A DNA stretch of 64,000 bases. Origin: Micromonospora okii (lineage in GTDB: Bacteria; Actinomycetota; Actinomycetes; Mycobacteriales; Micromonosporaceae). The notes below the pieces were generated by a model. The model saw only the letters and a program-made list of their open reading frames with translations, was not told where the DNA came from and searched no databases. Location of the stretch: positions 126,888-190,887 of the forward strand of contig NZ_BBZF01000019.1 of the NCBI RefSeq assembly GCF_020884795.1, given 5' to 3'. Both the position numbers and the translations under genes were made by a program. Of the stretch, positions 42,406 through 51,638 are shown piece after piece. Positions within the stretch are counted from its first letter, which is position 1, and each line of letters opens with the position of its first letter.

Positions 42406-43887
42406 ATGACCAGTGACGCGCCGGCCGCCGGCAGGCCGCCCGCAGAACGGACCTTCTTCGGCCACCCCCGGGCCCTGGCCACCCTGTTCCTCACCGAGAT
42501 GTGGGAGCGGTTCAGCTTCTACGGGATGCGGGCCATCCTCGTGCTGTACCTGACCGCCACCGTCGCCGAGGACGGCCTCGGCATGCGCGACTCCACCGCC
42601 AACGCCGTGTACGGCACGTACAACGCGATGGTGTACCTGATGGCGCTGCCCGGCGGGTGGGTCGCCGACCGGCTCATCGGGGCCCGCCGCTGCGTGCTGT
42701 GGGGCGGCATCGTCATCGCCTGCGGCCACTACGTCATGGCGGTGCCCACCACCTGGAGCGTTTTCGCCGGCATGACGCTGATCGTGCTCGGCACCGGGCT
42801 GCTCAAACCCAACATCTCGACGATGGTCGGCGACCTGTACGACCGGGACTCCCCGCGCCGCGACGCCGGGTTCTCCCTGTTCTACATGGGCATCAACCTG
42901 GGCGGGTTCATCGCCCCGCTGATCACCGGGTTCCTCGGCGAGAAGGTCAACTGGCACCTGGGGTTCGGGGCGGCGGCGATCGGCATGACCTTCGGCGTGA
43001 TCCAGTACGTCCTGGGCGGGCGCAACCTCGGCGACGCCGGGGAACGCCCCGCCGACCCGCTGCTCGGCGCGGACCGCCGCCGGGCGCTGACCCGCGCCGG
43101 GGTGGCCGTCGTCGTGGCCGTCCTCGTCGTGGCCGCCCTGGCCGTGGCCGGGCTGTTCACCGTCAACACCGTGGTCAACCTGCTCACGGTCGCCACCGTG
43201 CTGATCACCGTCGGGTACTTCGCGCGCATCCTCGTCGACCGGGAGATCAGCGACACCGAACGCAGCCGGATGAAGGCGTACGTGTGGCTGTTCGTGTTCG
43301 CCGCGTCGTTCTGGCTGATCTACGACCAGGCCGGGTCGGTGCTGAACATCTTCGCCGCGAACAACATCGACCGCCACGTGTTCGGGTTCACCTTCCCCGC
43401 GTCGTGGCTCCAGTCGGTCAACCCCATCCTGATCATCATCGGGGCGCCGCTGTTCGCGTTGCTGTGGCTGCGGCTGGGCCACCGGGTCTCCACGCCCGTG
43501 AAGTTCGCCGTGGGTCTGGTGCTCAACGGCCTGTCGTTCGTGCTGATGGCCGCCGCCGCGCAGGCCGCCGTCGGCGGCGACCTGGTCTCCCCGTGGTGGC
43601 TGGTCGCGGTCTTCGCCATCCAGGTCGCCGGCGAGCTGTCGCTGAGCCCGGTCGGCCTCTCCGCCACCACCAGGCTCGCCCCCGTGAAGTACGCCAGTCA
43701 GATGATGGGGCTGTGGTTCCTGGCCACCGCCGTCGGCGACGCCATCGGCGGGCAGGTCGCCCGGCTCGCCGAGAGCTGGCCGGAGCCGGTGTACTTCCTC
43801 ACCTTCGGGGCCGCGTCGGTGCTGCTCGGCCTCGGCGCGGTGATGTTCGCCCGGCAGATCCGGCACCTGATGGCCGGCATCCACTGA
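42406..43887 (+). CDS. POT/PTR-family proton-coupled oligopeptide transporter
   Basis: 493 residues with about 14 membrane helices. Family motif ExxERFxYYG appears as EMWERFSFYGMRAI near 31, GGWVADRLIGARR near 85, and FYMGINLGGFIAPLITG in the FYxxINxGSL motif region near 165; FWLIYDQAGS in helix 7. Likely imports di- and tripeptides with protons. ATG 42406 has GGAGG 5 bases upstream. Divergent from rbpA. Confidence 0.92.
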   Translation: MTSDAPAAGRPPAERTFFGHPRALATLFLTEMWERFSFYGMRAILVLYLTATVAEDGLGMRDSTANAVYGTYNAMVYLMALPGGWVADRLIGARRCVLWGGIVIACGHYVMAVPTTWSVFAGMTLIVLGTGLLKPNISTMVGDLYDRDSPRRDAGFSLFYMGINLGGFIAPLITGFLGEKVNWHLGFGAAAIGMTFGVIQYVLGGRNLGDAGERPADPLLGADRRRALTRAGVAVVVAVLVVAALAVAGLFTVNTVVNLLTVATVLITVGYFARILVDREISDTERSRMKAYVWLFVFAASFWLIYDQAGSVLNIFAANNIDRHVFGFTFPASWLQSVNPILIIIGAPLFALLWLRLGHRVSTPVKFAVGLVLNGLSFVLMAAAAQAAVGGDLVSPWWLVAVFAIQVAGELSLSPVGLSATTRLAPVKYASQMMGLWFLATAVGDAIGGQVARLAESWPEPVYFLTFGAASVLLGLGAVMFARQIRHLMAGIH

Positions 43888-43901
43888 CCGCCCACCCCGG
43901 C

Positions 43902-45044
43902 TCAGCGGGGCGGGGCGCCCAGCCGGGCCAGCGCGGCGGCCAGGTCGCTGACCTGGTCGACCAGTTGCGCCGAGCGACGCTGCGCGGCGTCCCGCTCGGC
44001 CTCGGCGGCGCGCAGCCGCGCCTCCAGCTCGCCGAGGCGGCCCTCGACGGCGGCCGAGGACTGCCGGGCGGCGGTCAGCTCGGCGACGACGGCGTCGCGG
44101 GCCGTGACGGCCTCCGCCAGGCGCGCCGCCAGCGCCGCCGTCTCCTCCCCGGCCGCCCGCGCGGCCGTGTGCGCCGCCTCGGCGGCCCGCCGCGCGTCGT
44201 CGGCGGCGGCGCGCAGCCGGTCGGCCAGCTCCCGCGCCCGCCCGGCCTCCGCGCCGGCGGCGTCGGCCCGCTCGGCGGCCCGCCGGGCGTCGGCGCGGGA
44301 CCGCTGCGCGTCGGCGTCGGCCTGCTCGGCGCGCCGCCGCGCCTCCTGCTCCGCCGCCTCGTGCCGGGCCGCGTCGGCGCGGGCGGCGTCCCGCTCGGCG
44401 GTCAGGTCCGCCGTCCGCCGCCGCTGCGCGTCGCGGTCCTCCCGCACCTCGCGCAGCTCGTGGCGGGCCGCGTCGCGGTCCCGCTCGGCCTGCGTGCGCA
44501 GCGCCTCGGCCGCCGAGGCGTCGCGGCGGGCCGCGTCCCGGGCCGCCTCGGCGGCGTCGGCGCGCTCCCGGTCCCGGGTGGCGTCGGCCTGCGCGCCCTC
44601 GGCCCGCTGCCGGGCGGCGTCCGCCTCGGCCACCGCCGACCGGGCCTCCTGGCGGGCGCGGGCGGCCGACGCCGCGGCGTCCTCGGCGTCGCGGCGGGCC
44701 TCGTCGCGTTCGGTGTGCGCCTGCGCCAGCTCCGCGGCGGTGTCGGCGCGCACCCGCGCCACCTGCCGCTCCACCCCCGCCGGGGACAGCTCGGCGTGCA
44801 GCGCCTCGGTGAGGGTCTCCACGATCTGGTCGAGGCGGTCCACCGCCTCCCACGTGCGGGCCACCTGACCGGGCAGGCCGGGGGCGTTGCGGTGCCGCAT
44901 CCGGTTGTTGCGGGAGGCCCGCTGGCAGGCGCCGTCGTTGTCGCGGCAGTAGCGGAACGGCCGGCCCGCTCCGGCCCGTTGCGGCACGTCGCGCCCGCAG
45001 TGCGCGCAGGGACGGGTGTCGGTGGGGGAGGGCTGGGCGTCCAT
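43902..45044 (-). CDS. Zinc-finger protein with long Ala/Arg/Glu coiled coil
   Basis: 380 residues. N-terminal CAHCGRDVPQR and later YCRDNDGAC (C13, C16, C33, C40) can form a treble-clef-like zinc site. Residues about 60-375 are almost uninterrupted coiled coil, rich in Ala, Arg, Asp and Glu, with no membrane or signal region. Function unknown; the plan resembles actinobacterial filament or DNA-associated scaffold proteins. The long plus-strand antisense frame 44104-44868 is a shadow. Confidence 0.7.
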   Translation of the reverse strand: MDAQPSPTDTRPCAHCGRDVPQRAGAGRPFRYCRDNDGACQRASRNNRMRHRNAPGLPGQVARTWEAVDRLDQIVETLTEALHAELSPAGVERQVARVRADTAAELAQAHTERDEARRDAEDAAASAARARQEARSAVAEADAARQRAEGAQADATRDRERADAAEAARDAARRDASAAEALRTQAERDRDAARHELREVREDRDAQRRRTADLTAERDAARADAARHEAAEQEARRRAEQADADAQRSRADARRAAERADAAGAEAGRARELADRLRAAADDARRAAEAAHTAARAAGEETAALAARLAEAVTARDAVVAELTAARQSSAAVEGRLGELEARLRAAEAERDAAQRRSAQLVDQVSDLAAALARLGAPPR

Positions 45045-45102
45045 CGAGGCGGAAGTCTAGTCAGGCCGCCCGCCGGCCCCCGCGACGCGCACCGGCTGCG
45101 GG

Positions 45103-46452
45103 TCAGCCGGCGGCGCGGGCCGCCCCGTCGAGGGTGTAGCGGCGCTGCAGCAGCAGCGCGGCGAGCATCGACACCACCGGCAGCAGCCCGAAGCCGTAGC
45201 GGATCGCCGCCAAGGCCGTGTCGGGCTGGGCGACCGGGTCGCCGGCGGCCGAGGCCACGAACCCGCCGGCGGCCAGGCACAGCGCGTACGCGTAGGGGCC
45301 CAGCGCCGCGCCGGTGGCCTCGGTGGCCGTCCACACCCCGGTGTAGGTGCCCGCGCCGGTGGCCCCGGCGGCGCGGATGACGTCCGGCATCATCGCGAAC
45401 GGCAGCAGCTGCATCCCGGCGAACGCCACCCCGAGCACCGCCACCGCCGCGACGAGCACCGGCAGGCCGGCCGGGCGGCCCACGGCGAGGACCGCCGACC
45501 CGGCGGCGAACGCCGCCTGCGCGGTCAGCAGCGCCCGCTGCTTGCCGACCCGCCGGGCCACCGCCAGCCACGCCGTGGTGACCAGCAGCGCCGGGGCGAC
45601 GAACGCCGCGACCAGCACGGTGGTCAGCGCCGGGCGGCCCAGCTCGTACTCGGCGTAGTAGGGCACGCCGGCGAGCACCAGGTGGGTGGTGGTCGACATC
45701 GCCAGGTACGCGGCGACGAGCCAGCGGAACTGCCGGTCGCGCAGCGCCGCCGTCAACGCCCGCCACCCGCCCGGGGCGTGGGCGGCGGGCAGGGTCCCGG
45801 CGGCGCGGCGCAGCCGGGCCACGCCGGCCACCCCGACCGCCATGGCCGCGAGGGTGCCCGCGCCCAGCAGCAGCCCCATCCGCTGGTAGCCGGCCCGGGT
45901 GGCGGCGTCACCGCCGGTCAGCAGGGGCGCGAGCAGCCCGGCGACCAGGATCCCGAGGGTCAGCACCACCATCCGGAACGCCATCAGCCGGGTCCGCTCG
46001 TGGTAGCCGATGCGCAGGTCGGCGGGGGTGGCCAGGTAGGGCACCTGGTAGGCGGCGAACAGCAGGTTCCCGGCGACGAAGCAGACCACGACCCAGGCGG
46101 CGGCCGGCGCGCCGGTGAGCCCGCCGGGCACCGCGAACAGGGCCGCGAACGCCACCGGCAGCGCGCAGCCGGCCAGCAGCAGCCGCCGGCGGTCGCCCCG
46201 GCGGGCCAGCTCCACGTCGCAGCGGTGCCCGACCCACGGGTGCAGCAGCACGTCGGCGACCTTCGGCGCCAGCAGCGCCAGGCCCGCCAGCCACGGCGTC
46301 ACGGCAAGCACGTCGGTGAGGAAGTACAGCAGCAGCAGCCCGGGCACGGTCACCCACACGCCCATGCCGAGCGAGCCGGTGGCGAAGCCGAGCAGCGGGC
46401 CCCGCGGCAGGTCGGCGGCCGGCGTGCCGGCGCGCTGGTGGAGCCCGGTCAT
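45103..46452 (-). CDS. MFS transporter, GPH-like sugar/drug symporter type
   Basis: 449 residues with 11-12 membrane helices. LLLYFLTDVLAVTP, KVADVLLHPWVGHRCD (the MelB/GPH DPxxGxxxD-like loop) and RTRLMAFRMVVLTLGI are recognisable. GPH family members move sugars or other solutes with cations; in this context efflux of a toxic substrate is equally possible. ATG 46452 follows GGAAGGGA. It is divergent from TetR, which has an operator between the two genes. Confidence 0.85.
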   Translation of the reverse strand: MTGLHQRAGTPAADLPRGPLLGFATGSLGMGVWVTVPGLLLLYFLTDVLAVTPWLAGLALLAPKVADVLLHPWVGHRCDVELARRGDRRRLLLAGCALPVAFAALFAVPGGLTGAPAAAWVVVCFVAGNLLFAAYQVPYLATPADLRIGYHERTRLMAFRMVVLTLGILVAGLLAPLLTGGDAATRAGYQRMGLLLGAGTLAAMAVGVAGVARLRRAAGTLPAAHAPGGWRALTAALRDRQFRWLVAAYLAMSTTTHLVLAGVPYYAEYELGRPALTTVLVAAFVAPALLVTTAWLAVARRVGKQRALLTAQAAFAAGSAVLAVGRPAGLPVLVAAVAVLGVAFAGMQLLPFAMMPDVIRAAGATGAGTYTGVWTATEATGAALGPYAYALCLAAGGFVASAAGDPVAQPDTALAAIRYGFGLLPVVSMLAALLLQRRYTLDGAARAAG

Positions 46453-46485
46453 GGTCTGCGTCCCTTCCACGGCGCGCCGCCGCAA

Positions 46486-46503
46486 ATCCAACGGTTGCTG
46501 GAT
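46486..46503. promoter_or_regulatory. TetR operator, copy 1
   Basis: ATCCAAC-N4-GCTGGAT between the MFS gene and the tetR gene. One mismatch in dyad symmetry; the second copy at 47199 is perfect. Confidence 0.7.
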
Positions 46504-46515
46504 TGTAGGGGGACA

Positions 46516-47175
46516 ATGGCGGCCGTGACCATGCCCCGCCGTCGACCGGGCCGCCCCCGGCGCGCCGAGAACCGCGACACCCGCGAGGTGGTGCTCGCCG
46601 CCGCCACGGCGCTGTTCGCCGCCCGTGGCTTCGACGCCGTCGGGCTGCGGCAGGTCGCCGCGGCCGCCGGCGTCGACGTGGCCACGGTCTCCCACCACAC
46701 GGGTACGAAGGCGCAGCTCTACGACGCCTGCTTCGCCCGGGTGTTCGCCGCCGAGCGGCAGGCCCTGGAGTCGGCGACGCGGGCCGCCCGGGTGGCCCTC
46801 GACGCCGGGCCCGTGGCGGCCCGGCAGGCGCTGCACGACCTGGTCGACGTGTTCGTCGACTTCCTCGAGGCCCGGCCGGAGACCACCGCGCTGTGGCTGC
46901 GTCGCTGGCTGGAGCCGCACCGGCACGCCGAGCTGGACCAGCGCTACTCCACCCCGCTGTACGACCTGGTCGAGGGGCTGCTGCGCGACGCGGCGGCGGC
47001 CGGGGCGCTGGTCGATCCCACCCCCCGCGTCACCGTGCGCGGCCTGGTGTGGGCGGTGCACGGGCACGTGGTGGCGCTGGCCGTGCCGGGAGGGCCGGAG
47101 CAGGGGGAGCGCCGCGAGTTCCGCGCCTGGCTGCACCGCGTCCTGCACGGGCTCTACGGCCCGACCGCCCCTTGA
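46516..47175 (+). CDS. TetR-family regulator
   Basis: 219 residues. Basic lead RRRPGRPRR, HTH about 20-65 (ATALFAARGFDAVGLRQVA, VDVATVSHHTG), C-terminal helical domain. The VSHHTG recognition helix replaces the common LYxHF. Two matching operators flank the gene, so it probably represses itself, the MFS permease gene and the flavin monooxygenase/SDR genes. ATG 46516, 12 bases after operator 1. Confidence 0.92.
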   Translation: MAAVTMPRRRPGRPRRAENRDTREVVLAAATALFAARGFDAVGLRQVAAAAGVDVATVSHHTGTKAQLYDACFARVFAAERQALESATRAARVALDAGPVAARQALHDLVDVFVDFLEARPETTALWLRRWLEPHRHAELDQRYSTPLYDLVEGLLRDAAAAGALVDPTPRVTVRGLVWAVHGHVVALAVPGGPEQGERREFRAWLHRVLHGLYGPTAP

Positions 47176-47198
47176 CGCCGGTCGGCGACCCGCGCATT

Positions 47199-47216
47199 AT
47201 CCAACCGTCGTTGGAT
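47199..47216. promoter_or_regulatory. TetR operator, copy 2
   Basis: ATCCAAC-N4-GTTGGAT, a perfect dyad 22-39 bases before the monooxygenase start. Shares the arrangement and 13 of 14 bases with copy 1. Confidence 0.75.
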
Positions 47217-47237
47217 TAACGGTCGGGGGAGGAAACC

Positions 47238-48554
47238 ATGGGCGCACCGAGGATCGCGGTGATCGGCGCCGGCGCCGCCGGCCTGGCCACCCTCAAGGCC
47301 CTCGCCGACGCCCGGGTCGACGCCGTCTGCTTCGACGCCGGCGAGCAGGTCGGCGGCCTGTGGGTGTACGGGGCGCCGGACTCGCCCGCCTATCGCACCC
47401 TGCACCTGAACACCAGCAGGGCCCGCACCCAGTTCGCCGACCACCCCATGCCGGCGGACTGGCCCGACTACCCCGACCACACCCGCGTCGCCGGCTACCT
47501 GCACGACTACGCCGACCGTTTCGGCCTGCTCGCCGCCGTCCGGCTGCGGCACACCGTCGACCGGGTCACCCGCACCCCCGACGGCCGCTGGACGGTGCGC
47601 GCCACCGGCCCCGACGGGCCCACCGAGGTCACCGTCGAGGCGGTCGTCGTCGCCAACGGCCACAACCGGGTGCCCCGGCTCCCCGAGCCCGGCTACCCCG
47701 GCGACTGCGCCGCCGAACAGCTCCACAGCCACGCCTACCGGGGCCCCGACCAGCTCACCGGCCGGCGCGTGCTCGTCGTCGGCGGCGGAAACTCCGCCAT
47801 GGACATCGCCGTCGACGCCTCCCACACCGCCCGACGCACCCTGCTGTCCCTGCGCCGCGGCGTGTGGGTGGTGCCCAAGTACCTGCTCGGCCGCCCCTCG
47901 GACACCCTCAACGGGGCCCTGGCCCGCCGGCTGCCCTGGCGGCTGCGCCAACGGGTCACCCAGGCGATGCTCGCCGCCACCGTCGGCCCGCCCGCCCGCT
48001 ACGGCCTGCCCACCCCCGCCCACGGATTCCTCCAGGACCACCCCACCCTCTCCGACGCGCTGCTGTCCCGGCTCACCCACCGCGACATCGAGGCCCGCCC
48101 CGGCATCGCGGCCTTCGACGGCGACCGCGTCACGTTCACCGACGGCCGCGTCGACGCCGTCGACCTGGTCGTCTGGTGCACCGGCTACCGCGTCGAGATC
48201 CCCTTCCTCGACCCGGCGCTGCTCGGCGACGGCGCCGACACCCTGCCGCTGTACCGGCACGTGTTCCACCTCGACGCCCCCGGCCTGATGTTCGTCGGGC
48301 TGATGCAGTCCACCGGGGCGGCGTTCCCCCTCGTGGAGGCGCAGGCCCGGCTCGTCGCCGCTCACCTGGCCGGCCGGTACGCCCCACCCGACCCCGCCAC
48401 ACAGCGGGCCGCCTGCCGCGCCGAACTGCTCGCCGCCACCGCCCGCTGGGGGCAGCGGCGGCCCGCGATGCGGGTCGACTTCGACGCCTACCTGGCCGAG
48501 CTGGGCCGGGAGCTGACCGCCGGGGCCCGCCGCGCCGCCCGGGCCGCGTCGTGA
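47238..48554 (+). CDS. Flavin-containing monooxygenase
   Basis: 438 residues. FAD site VIGAGAAGLATLKAL (9-23), NTSRARTQFADHPM (FMO NTSxxxxxFSDF-like region) near 60, NADPH site VLVVGGGNSAMDIAVDA near 180, and VVWCTGYRVEIPF near 310. Acts on a nucleophilic nitrogen, sulfur or a ketone (Baeyer-Villiger like). FxGxWHxxxxP is not clearly present, arguing against a typical Baeyer-Villiger enzyme. The GTGA overlap with the SDR gene and the operator ahead of it make this a two-gene catabolic unit. Confidence 0.9.
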   Translation: MGAPRIAVIGAGAAGLATLKALADARVDAVCFDAGEQVGGLWVYGAPDSPAYRTLHLNTSRARTQFADHPMPADWPDYPDHTRVAGYLHDYADRFGLLAAVRLRHTVDRVTRTPDGRWTVRATGPDGPTEVTVEAVVVANGHNRVPRLPEPGYPGDCAAEQLHSHAYRGPDQLTGRRVLVVGGGNSAMDIAVDASHTARRTLLSLRRGVWVVPKYLLGRPSDTLNGALARRLPWRLRQRVTQAMLAATVGPPARYGLPTPAHGFLQDHPTLSDALLSRLTHRDIEARPGIAAFDGDRVTFTDGRVDAVDLVVWCTGYRVEIPFLDPALLGDGADTLPLYRHVFHLDAPGLMFVGLMQSTGAAFPLVEAQARLVAAHLAGRYAPPDPATQRAACRAELLAATARWGQRRPAMRVDFDAYLAELGRELTAGARRAARAAS

Positions 48555-49393
48555 GCGCCCTGACCGGCCGGCGGGTCCTGCTCACCGGCGCCCGGGGCAC
48601 CTTCGGCCGCCACCTCGGCGCGGCGCTGACCGCCGGCGGCGCCCGCGTCGTCGGCCTCGACCTGCACGCCCACGACGACCCCGACGTGCCGGTGCTCGCC
48701 GCCGACCTGACCGACCCGGCCGCCGCGCCGGCCGCCGTGGCCGCCGCCGTCGACCGGCTCGGCGGCCTCGACCTGCTGATCAACAACGCCGGCGTCGGCG
48801 GACCCGCCCCCGCCGAGCTGTCGCCCGACGAGACCGTGCGCCGGCAGCTCGAGGTGAACCTGCTCGCCGCCTGGCGGACCACCGCCGCGGCCCTGCCCGC
48901 CCTCGTGGCCGCCCACGGCCGGGTCGTCTTCGTGGCCAGCCGGATGGCGGTGCTGCCGCTGCCCCTGGCCGCCGCGTACGGGGTCAGCAAGCGCGCCCTC
49001 GTCGCGTACGCCGACGCCCTGCGCCTGGAGGTCGGCACCCACGTCGGCGTCAGCGTCGTCTATCCGAGCATGGTCGCCTCGCCGATCCACGACAGCACCG
49101 CCGCAGCCGGGCTGTCCCTGAGCGGGGTGTCCCGCCCGGAGCCCGTCGAGGGCGTCGTCGCGGCGATCCTGCGCGCCGCCACCGCCCGCCGGGCCCCCCG
49201 CGACGTGGCGACCACCGCCCGGGGGCGCCTCGAGATGGCCCTCGCCCGGCACGCGCCCGCGCTCGCCGACCGCCTCGTGCGCCGTACCGTCGCCGGGCGG
49301 GTCGCCGCCGGGGACCTCGACGCGGCGCCGCTGGCCGCCGGGCTGGTCGCCCGCCACCGCGACCCGGCGGCGCAGGAGCCCCGCAGCCCGTGA
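48551..49393 (+). CDS. Short-chain dehydrogenase/reductase
   Basis: 280 residues. LLTGARGTFGRHLGAAL (TGxxxxxGxxL), LLINNAGVGGPAP (NNAG), VVFVASRM with the catalytic Ser replaced by position-equivalent S in VAS, and YGVSK with Tyr/Lys. A standard classical SDR with an added C-terminal 60-residue region. Starts by GTGA overlap with the monooxygenase and probably acts on its product. Confidence 0.9.
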   Translation: MSALTGRRVLLTGARGTFGRHLGAALTAGGARVVGLDLHAHDDPDVPVLAADLTDPAAAPAAVAAAVDRLGGLDLLINNAGVGGPAPAELSPDETVRRQLEVNLLAAWRTTAAALPALVAAHGRVVFVASRMAVLPLPLAAAYGVSKRALVAYADALRLEVGTHVGVSVVYPSMVASPIHDSTAAAGLSLSGVSRPEPVEGVVAAILRAATARRAPRDVATTARGRLEMALARHAPALADRLVRRTVAGRVAAGDLDAAPLAAGLVARHRDPAAQEPRSP

Positions 49394-49448
49394 CGGCGAC
49401 CGCCGGCACGGGACACCGCCGACGGCCGCGCCGGGCCACACTACGGGG

Positions 49449-50015
49449 ATGCCGGTCATCCTGCGCGCCCCCGCGACGGCCCACCACCCCGGACTGCTGC
49501 TGCGCCCGTGGTGCGACACCGACGTGGCCGCCCTGGTGGAGGCCCATCGCGACCCGGTGCTGCGCCGCCGGGTCCGGCGGCCGATCGCCGACGCCCGCGA
49601 CGCGCGGCGCTGGATGGCCCGCAGCCGGCAGGGCTGGGCCGCCGACCGGCGCTTCGACTTCGCCGTCGTGGAGCCGCAGCCCCACGGCGGCGACCGGCTG
49701 GTCGCCACCGTCGTCGTCAAGGAGGTCCTGCCCGGCCGCGCGCACGCCGAGGTGGGGTACTGGACCGCCGCTTGGGCGCGCGGGCGCGGCGTCGCGCCCC
49801 GGGCCGTCGAGGCGGTCACCGGGTGGGCGTTCGCCCGGTTCGCCGCCGCCGGCCTGACCCGGCTGGAGTTGCTGCACGAGGTCGACAACACCGCGTCGTG
49901 CCGGGTGGCGGAGAAGGCCGGCTACCTGTTCGAGGAGGTCCTGCCCGCCCGGGAGCCGTTCCCCCACGACGGGCACCGGCACGTACGGCGGGCACCGCCC
50001 CGCCCGAGCGCCTGA
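49449..50015 (+). CDS. GNAT-family N-acetyltransferase (RimJ/RimL-like)
   Basis: 188 residues. LLLRPWCDTDVAALVEAHRDP at the N-terminus, HAEVGYWTAAWARGRGVAPRAV (acetyl-CoA pocket R/QxxGxG/A) near 100-120, LTRLELLHEVDNTASCRVAEKAGY near 140-160, the RimL-type end. Substrate may be a protein alpha-amino group or a small amine. Confidence 0.88.
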   Translation: MPVILRAPATAHHPGLLLRPWCDTDVAALVEAHRDPVLRRRVRRPIADARDARRWMARSRQGWAADRRFDFAVVEPQPHGGDRLVATVVVKEVLPGRAHAEVGYWTAAWARGRGVAPRAVEAVTGWAFARFAAAGLTRLELLHEVDNTASCRVAEKAGYLFEEVLPAREPFPHDGHRHVRRAPPRPSA

Positions 50016-50105
50016 CCACGCGGCTTCCCTCCGGGGAATGCGCCACCTCGGCCCGGCGCTGTCCCCTCGGACGGCCGCTACGGTGGATCGCAGGGAGGTG
50101 GCGAG

Positions 50106-50582
50106 GTGACCGATCGCTGGGAGGCCGCGGCCGAGGCGCAGATCCGCGCCGCCCAGGAACGCGGCGAGTTCGACAACCTGCCCGGTGCGGGCAAGCCGCT
50201 GCCGGGGCGGCACCTGCCCTACGACGAGTCGTGGTGGATCAAGAGTTTCCTGGAGCGCGAGCAGATCCCCGGCGACCTGCTGCTGCCCACCCCGCTGCTG
50301 CTGCGCCGCCGGGTCGAGAAAGTGCCTCACGAGGTGCGGGACCTGCCCACCGAGGCGTCCGTGCGGGCGTACGTGGGCGACCTCAACCGGGAGGTCCTCG
50401 CCTGGCTGCGCAACCCCACCGGCCCGCAGGTCGTCGTGCGGCCCGTCAACGCCGACGAGGTGGTGCGCGGCTGGCGCGCCGACCGGGAGCGGGCCCGGGC
50501 GCAGGCCCCCGCCGCTACGGTCCCTGTGACCCCGGGGCGCAGCAGTCGGGGCTGGTGGCGCCCCTGGCGTCGCCGTCCCTGA
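50106..50582 (+). CDS. DUF1992 (DnaJC28-like) protein
   Basis: 158 residues. WEAAAEAQIRAAQERGEFDNLPGAGKPL is the diagnostic DUF1992 sequence, followed by LPYDESWWIKSFLEREQIP. Members share this domain with eukaryotic DNAJC28 but lack a J-domain; function is not known. GTG 50106 with GGGAGG upstream. Confidence 0.9.
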   Translation: MTDRWEAAAEAQIRAAQERGEFDNLPGAGKPLPGRHLPYDESWWIKSFLEREQIPGDLLLPTPLLLRRRVEKVPHEVRDLPTEASVRAYVGDLNREVLAWLRNPTGPQVVVRPVNADEVVRGWRADRERARAQAPAATVPVTPGRSSRGWWRPWRRRP

Positions 50583-50642
50583 CCCCCGGGGCCGGTCACA
50601 CGAGGGGCAGCGGCTGCTGCGGGTCGGTGCCAGGATGCTCGG

Positions 50643-51536
50643 GTGCGTCCCACCGCCGTCGCACTGCTCACTGCGGCCCTGCTCGCCGTCGGTCACGTCC
50701 TCGGGGTCCTGACCGACCGTCCGCTCCTGCGCTACGCCGAGGTGCTGGTGGTGCTCCTGCTGCTGGCGTACGTGTTGCTGGCCAGGCTGCCGTCGCCGGG
50801 GTGGGCGCTGCCGGTCGCGCTCGCCGTGCCCGCCGTCGACGCGGTCCGCACCATGCCCGTCACCGAACCGGCGACAAGTGGTTGGACCGTGTACCGCGAT
50901 TCCCCCGTCGAGGTCGACGGGTGGCACACGTTCACGGAAGGGCTGGCGGCGACCTGGGCGGGCACCGCCTTCGCGGTCGTGCTGCTGCTGTGGCTCGCCG
51001 CACGCGGCGGCGAGCAGGCGCGGCGGCCGGTCCCGGCCGTCCGACGGCGTCTCGCCCTCGCCGGTGGCGCGCTCGCCGTGACCCTCGTCGTGGGGTACGC
51101 GCTCGTCCGGGTCGTGCAGGTGTGGCGCGTTCTGGTCGATGCACGGGACATGTACGACAACTCGGATCCGGGCGAGGCGGCGACTGCGGCGGGCCTGGCG
51201 GTGGTGGCGGTGGTGGCGCCGCTGCTGCTGGCGCTGGCCTCGCTCGTGCTGACCGTGGCGCTCGCCCGGCGGGCCCTGTGGTTGGCCGCCGGGGGCGCTG
51301 CGCTGCTCGCCGCCGTCGCCCTGCCGTTGCTGGACGCGGCTCTCACGGCGACGCCCCTGCCCATCGCCGCCTACGACGGTGCCCTGTTCGGCCGGTTCGC
51401 CATCACCCCGACGCTGTCCATGCCGGCCCCGGTTCCGGCGTTGACCGCCGCCGTTAAGCTGACCGCGTACGCGCTCGTGGTGGTGGGCCTGGTGCGGGCG
51501 GCGGGTCCGCCGGCGCAACCGGTACGGCAGAGTTGA
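50643..51536 (+). CDS. Polytopic membrane protein of unknown function
   Basis: 297 residues, about seven hydrophobic segments (about 5-22, 32-46, 53-65, 100-118, 137-160, 180-205, 212-232 and 265-285) with an extracytoplasmic stretch near 75-95. Very Ala/Val/Leu-rich; no family recognised. No partner genes are obvious. Confidence 0.7.
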   Translation: MRPTAVALLTAALLAVGHVLGVLTDRPLLRYAEVLVVLLLLAYVLLARLPSPGWALPVALAVPAVDAVRTMPVTEPATSGWTVYRDSPVEVDGWHTFTEGLAATWAGTAFAVVLLLWLAARGGEQARRPVPAVRRRLALAGGALAVTLVVGYALVRVVQVWRVLVDARDMYDNSDPGEAATAAGLAVVAVVAPLLLALASLVLTVALARRALWLAAGGAALLAAVALPLLDAALTATPLPIAAYDGALFGRFAITPTLSMPAPVPALTAAVKLTAYALVVVGLVRAAGPPAQPVRQS

Positions 51537-51638
51537 CCCACCGCCCGCACCAGGGCCGCGACAGCCACGGATGACCGCCGACCCGATCCCTCGCTGCGGG
51601 AAGGGCTTTCCGGAAGCCCCATGGCGATGATCACCGTG

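Noticed and set aside
44104-44868. 254-codon plus-strand frame
   Set aside because: Antisense to the coiled-coil gene; its Ser/Arg/Ala composition is the mirror image of the Ala/Arg/Glu coil and no domain is seen.
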